Below, piece after piece: positions 61,436 to 64,000 of a stretch of DNA of 64,000 bases. A model generated the notes under the pieces. That model had not been told where the DNA came from. It ran no database searches and saw only the letters and a list, made by a program, of their open reading frames with translations. The stretch spans positions 16,417,013 through 16,481,012 of the forward strand of contig CM029370.1 in assembly GCA_017165825.1 (NCBI GenBank), written 5' to 3'. The position numbers and the translations under genes were made by a program. Every line of letters starts with the position of its first letter. Position 1 is the first letter of the stretch. The DNA comes from Hepsetus odoe (lineage: Eukaryota; Chordata; Actinopteri; Characiformes; Hepsetidae).

Positions 61436-64000
61436 GTAGGTGGCCGAAAAAGCCTATACACAAACACATCAGAACGCACGGAGAAAAGGATGTGGCCATT
61501 TTCATCCATAGCTTAAAGTTTTGCTTTAACCAGTTCTTGCCACATTTAAGTAAAGAAGATTATAACATTTTAAGCCTGGTATAAACTTTTGCAAACAACC
61601 TGTTTTTTCAGAAAGAAAGCTTTTTACACCAACACTTTAGGGTAGTGATGTTAAGGTTACATGAAACCGGCATAAGTCTTTTATGACCAATTACATTAAC
61701 CTATGTAGACATCGTTAAAGGCTTAATCCAGCAAGTGTCAATTGTCATTACGCTTACTGGGGTGAAACTAATGAAAGTTGGCTGCTATACTTGCCCGTCT
61801 AAACCTTTTAGAAATATAAACGTAACAGTGTGTGTATTTGTGCAATTTAAATCTACTTTTTCCAATTTTGGTTTATATGGGATTGATTGGGTGGTCATTT
61901 TAAGATGATTTTCCCATTTCGTTCCCTATTTTTGTTTTTTTAATCTCTCACCCAAATGATGGTTTAATAAGAGTTAGATTTCATACACTCGTATGAATGT
62001 TGCCATAAGGTATAGGGTCAGTAAGTATCCTTAAAATTTAGCCATGTTTTCATCATTTCTTACTGTTGAAACCAAGTCAAAAAGAAACACTGGATTTAAC
62101 AGAGATGGGTACACAGAAGCGCACGCTGCACACAAATATCCACAGACTGAACACACAAGCTCTGAAATGTGGAATGCAACACAGCCTGAGGCTGATGAGT
62201 ACTTTGGTGAGTTTCTGTCTCAGCACACATACATGCATATTCTCTGAGGGACACACATTTACAAGACGGAAGTGTCAAACTGACTGAATTTAGATGAGTT
62301 TTGAGCTCTTTCATTTCTCTAAATTTCTAAATGAATCAGATTCTTTCTTGTGAGATCTGTAATTTTCTGCTGTTTGGAGCAGAAATAGAGTTTCCCGTTA
62401 AGACATTCTGATAAAATGCATGAACACTAATTCAGAAAAAGGATGATTACGATTTCTGCTCTTTGATTTATTCCCTTAAAGTCCATTCGACATTTGTGTG
62501 GATTCATGCACCAAGAGGCATAATTAATGTTGTTAGACCATTTCAAACCTCTCTTAAACCTTTAGGATTGAATAAATTTGGTTTGTTCCTCTGCCACAGG
62601 TGATGTATATGCATTTCTTCGGTTTTAGGTGGCTGCGTGTATTGTACCTCATGGAAAGGTTGTTAGTGCTACACATTCTCTTTATAACATCATTTTTATG
62701 TATGAATAAACCGAATAAGTGTTTAAAAACATCATCAAACTATTTCATTTACAGAGAATCAGTTTCTATGATATGGGCCCTTGTAATCAAACAAAGTGAA
62801 CATTACATTGGAATTTCCTCTCAGCACTAATACCGCTCCCGTGGCCTCACTGAAAAGGAGTTAGCCACATGCATTAGTCACTTCAGCCCTAATTACTGTA
62901 ATTCTCGAGTCTGCAGCGAGTAATATAAGCACTCCAACTGCAAGGCTGTGTGTGTGTGTGCGCACACGTGCATATGAGATTTTCAGTTTTGCCCGCTGGG
63001 CACATTCCCTAATGGCCTCTAAAACAGCATTTCTGTGTGTCTTGTCAGCGCCAGAGGGCTGAATGCTGTCTCTGTGTGATGCAGTAATGCCCCAGGGCTC
63101 GGGGCATGCTCTTGTCCGTCTTGTTGGAATCAAGAGCACGGCAGTGCCCTCTCCTGATGTGCCACCTGTCCCTTCATGGGCGCACATTTGTTTTTGTCAG
63201 CTCTGTTTTGGGCCTGGCTTTGTGGCTGTTAGTAACATTACTCTGGAGGCCAAACAGGGATTGGCTCAATTTGAGCGGACATCGCATGCCCTTTCAATTC
63301 ACTCACCTTATGCTAAATTTCTCTGAAGGTTCAGAACAGATTGTGATTTGAGTTTACAGAAGAGATCTGCGATATTAATACATTGTTCATCTGCTATATT
63401 TCGTTTTTTGAGGCCTGGTTTGTAGAACTGAATCATTCCAAAGTGAATTACTTTATAGTCCCTCAGTGATAGTAGGGCTAAATGGGACACAGCCTAATGC
63501 AGTTTAAAATGCTGTAATGTAGTTAATGTTTGTAATGTAGTTAAATGTGTTCATTCTTTCTTTTTTCCAGCAGCAACATCATTTGCACAGTAATCTGACA
63601 GACATTTCTTGAGATTCATGCTGGAGGCACAGATGAAGTTTTAGAATTCACGCCTATATTATTTAAATCACCATCTTAGTGGCAGTAACACAGCACTGTT
63701 TTGAGGCGTATCATTGACTCACAGTGATGGCTAGTCTTGCAGCCCCCGCAATGCAGGGATTTTAATATTTCCACACCCAACTGTAAGCTGAATTATTAAC
63801 ATAGAGTTGGTTTAAAAAATTGAGGTGTTACTAAAATGATGTTAAAAAATCCTCAGTCCTCAAAAAAAATGCTGGGTACTTGGCTCTTCTCAACACAGCG
63901 GTGGTCCTGCAGCTATTTGCTCAGGTACAGATAAAAATATTACACCACAGCATTTGGTCTGTAACCTAAAGATACACCTCCATAATGATGGAATAATAAG
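61436..64000. other. Proposed next intron, no further exon recognised
   Basis: Starts with GTAGGT. 62825-62960 (CATGCATTAGTCACTTCAGC, then CCTAATTACTGTAATTC) and 62990-63320 are repeat-free and may be conserved elements. A strong acceptor-like TTCTTTCTTTTTTCCAG ends at 63570, but in the phase needed by the exon at 61369 the following sequence meets a stop after seven codons. Confidence 0.45.

Noticed and set aside
63554..63620. Strong splice acceptor that could start the next coding exon
   Set aside because: In the phase required by the exon at 61369-61435 the sequence meets a stop after seven codons. It could be a noncoding or alternative exon, but there is no support.

Overview
The window is intronic or intergenic DNA from a vertebrate, almost certainly a teleost fish. 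It has very low gene density, many (CA)n, (GA)n and (TA)n microsatellites, tRNA-derived SINEs with A-box and B-box-like promoter sequences, decayed Tc1/mariner transposons with TA target duplications, and a fragment of an RTE-type LINE. The SINE and Tc1 types resemble ones I associate with otophysan fish (characins, catfish, knifefish), but the sequence alone does not prove this. I see no bacterial features: no operons, CRISPR, rRNA or phage genes.

The main gene signal is a CpG-rich island at about 8630-9290 with an inverted CCAAT box, a GC box and a good splice donor after position 8902. A second exon with strong splice signals lies at 61234-61435 and holds an ATG at 61369 with an in-frame stop just upstream. 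The simplest reading is one plus-strand gene with a 5' UTR exon at the island, an intron of about 52 kb, and a first coding exon that encodes only the N-terminal 22 residues. I do not recognise the protein. That the two exons belong to one transcript is inference.

Between and around them lie mobile-element remains. Positions 1-218 are the right end of a Tc1-like element. SINE copies lie at 2308, 3586, 5101, 5486, 17170, 29687, 33445, 45197 and 47676, and HpaI-type SINEs at 2044, 33125 and 41660. A Tc1 deletion derivative lies at 5762-6273, with a longer relic of the same family and a recognisable broken transposase at 26792-28037. An internally deleted RTE LINE lies at 20279-21000. A cluster at 44438-45338 holds an inverted-repeat element, a folded-back Tc1 relic and a SINE tail. 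A near-perfect 72-bp-arm palindrome sits at 46346-46517, and a 56-bp minisatellite at 7180-7945.

The rest is single-copy-looking sequence. Several blocks are rich in homeodomain, octamer or X-box-like motifs (for example 21520-21905, 32600-32720, 51740-51870 and 57100-57420) and look like conserved enhancers of a developmental gene. This cannot be confirmed without an alignment. Most open reading frames here are chance or repeat-derived; one minus-strand ORF at 3307-3552, followed at once by a polyadenylation signal, deserves a check.
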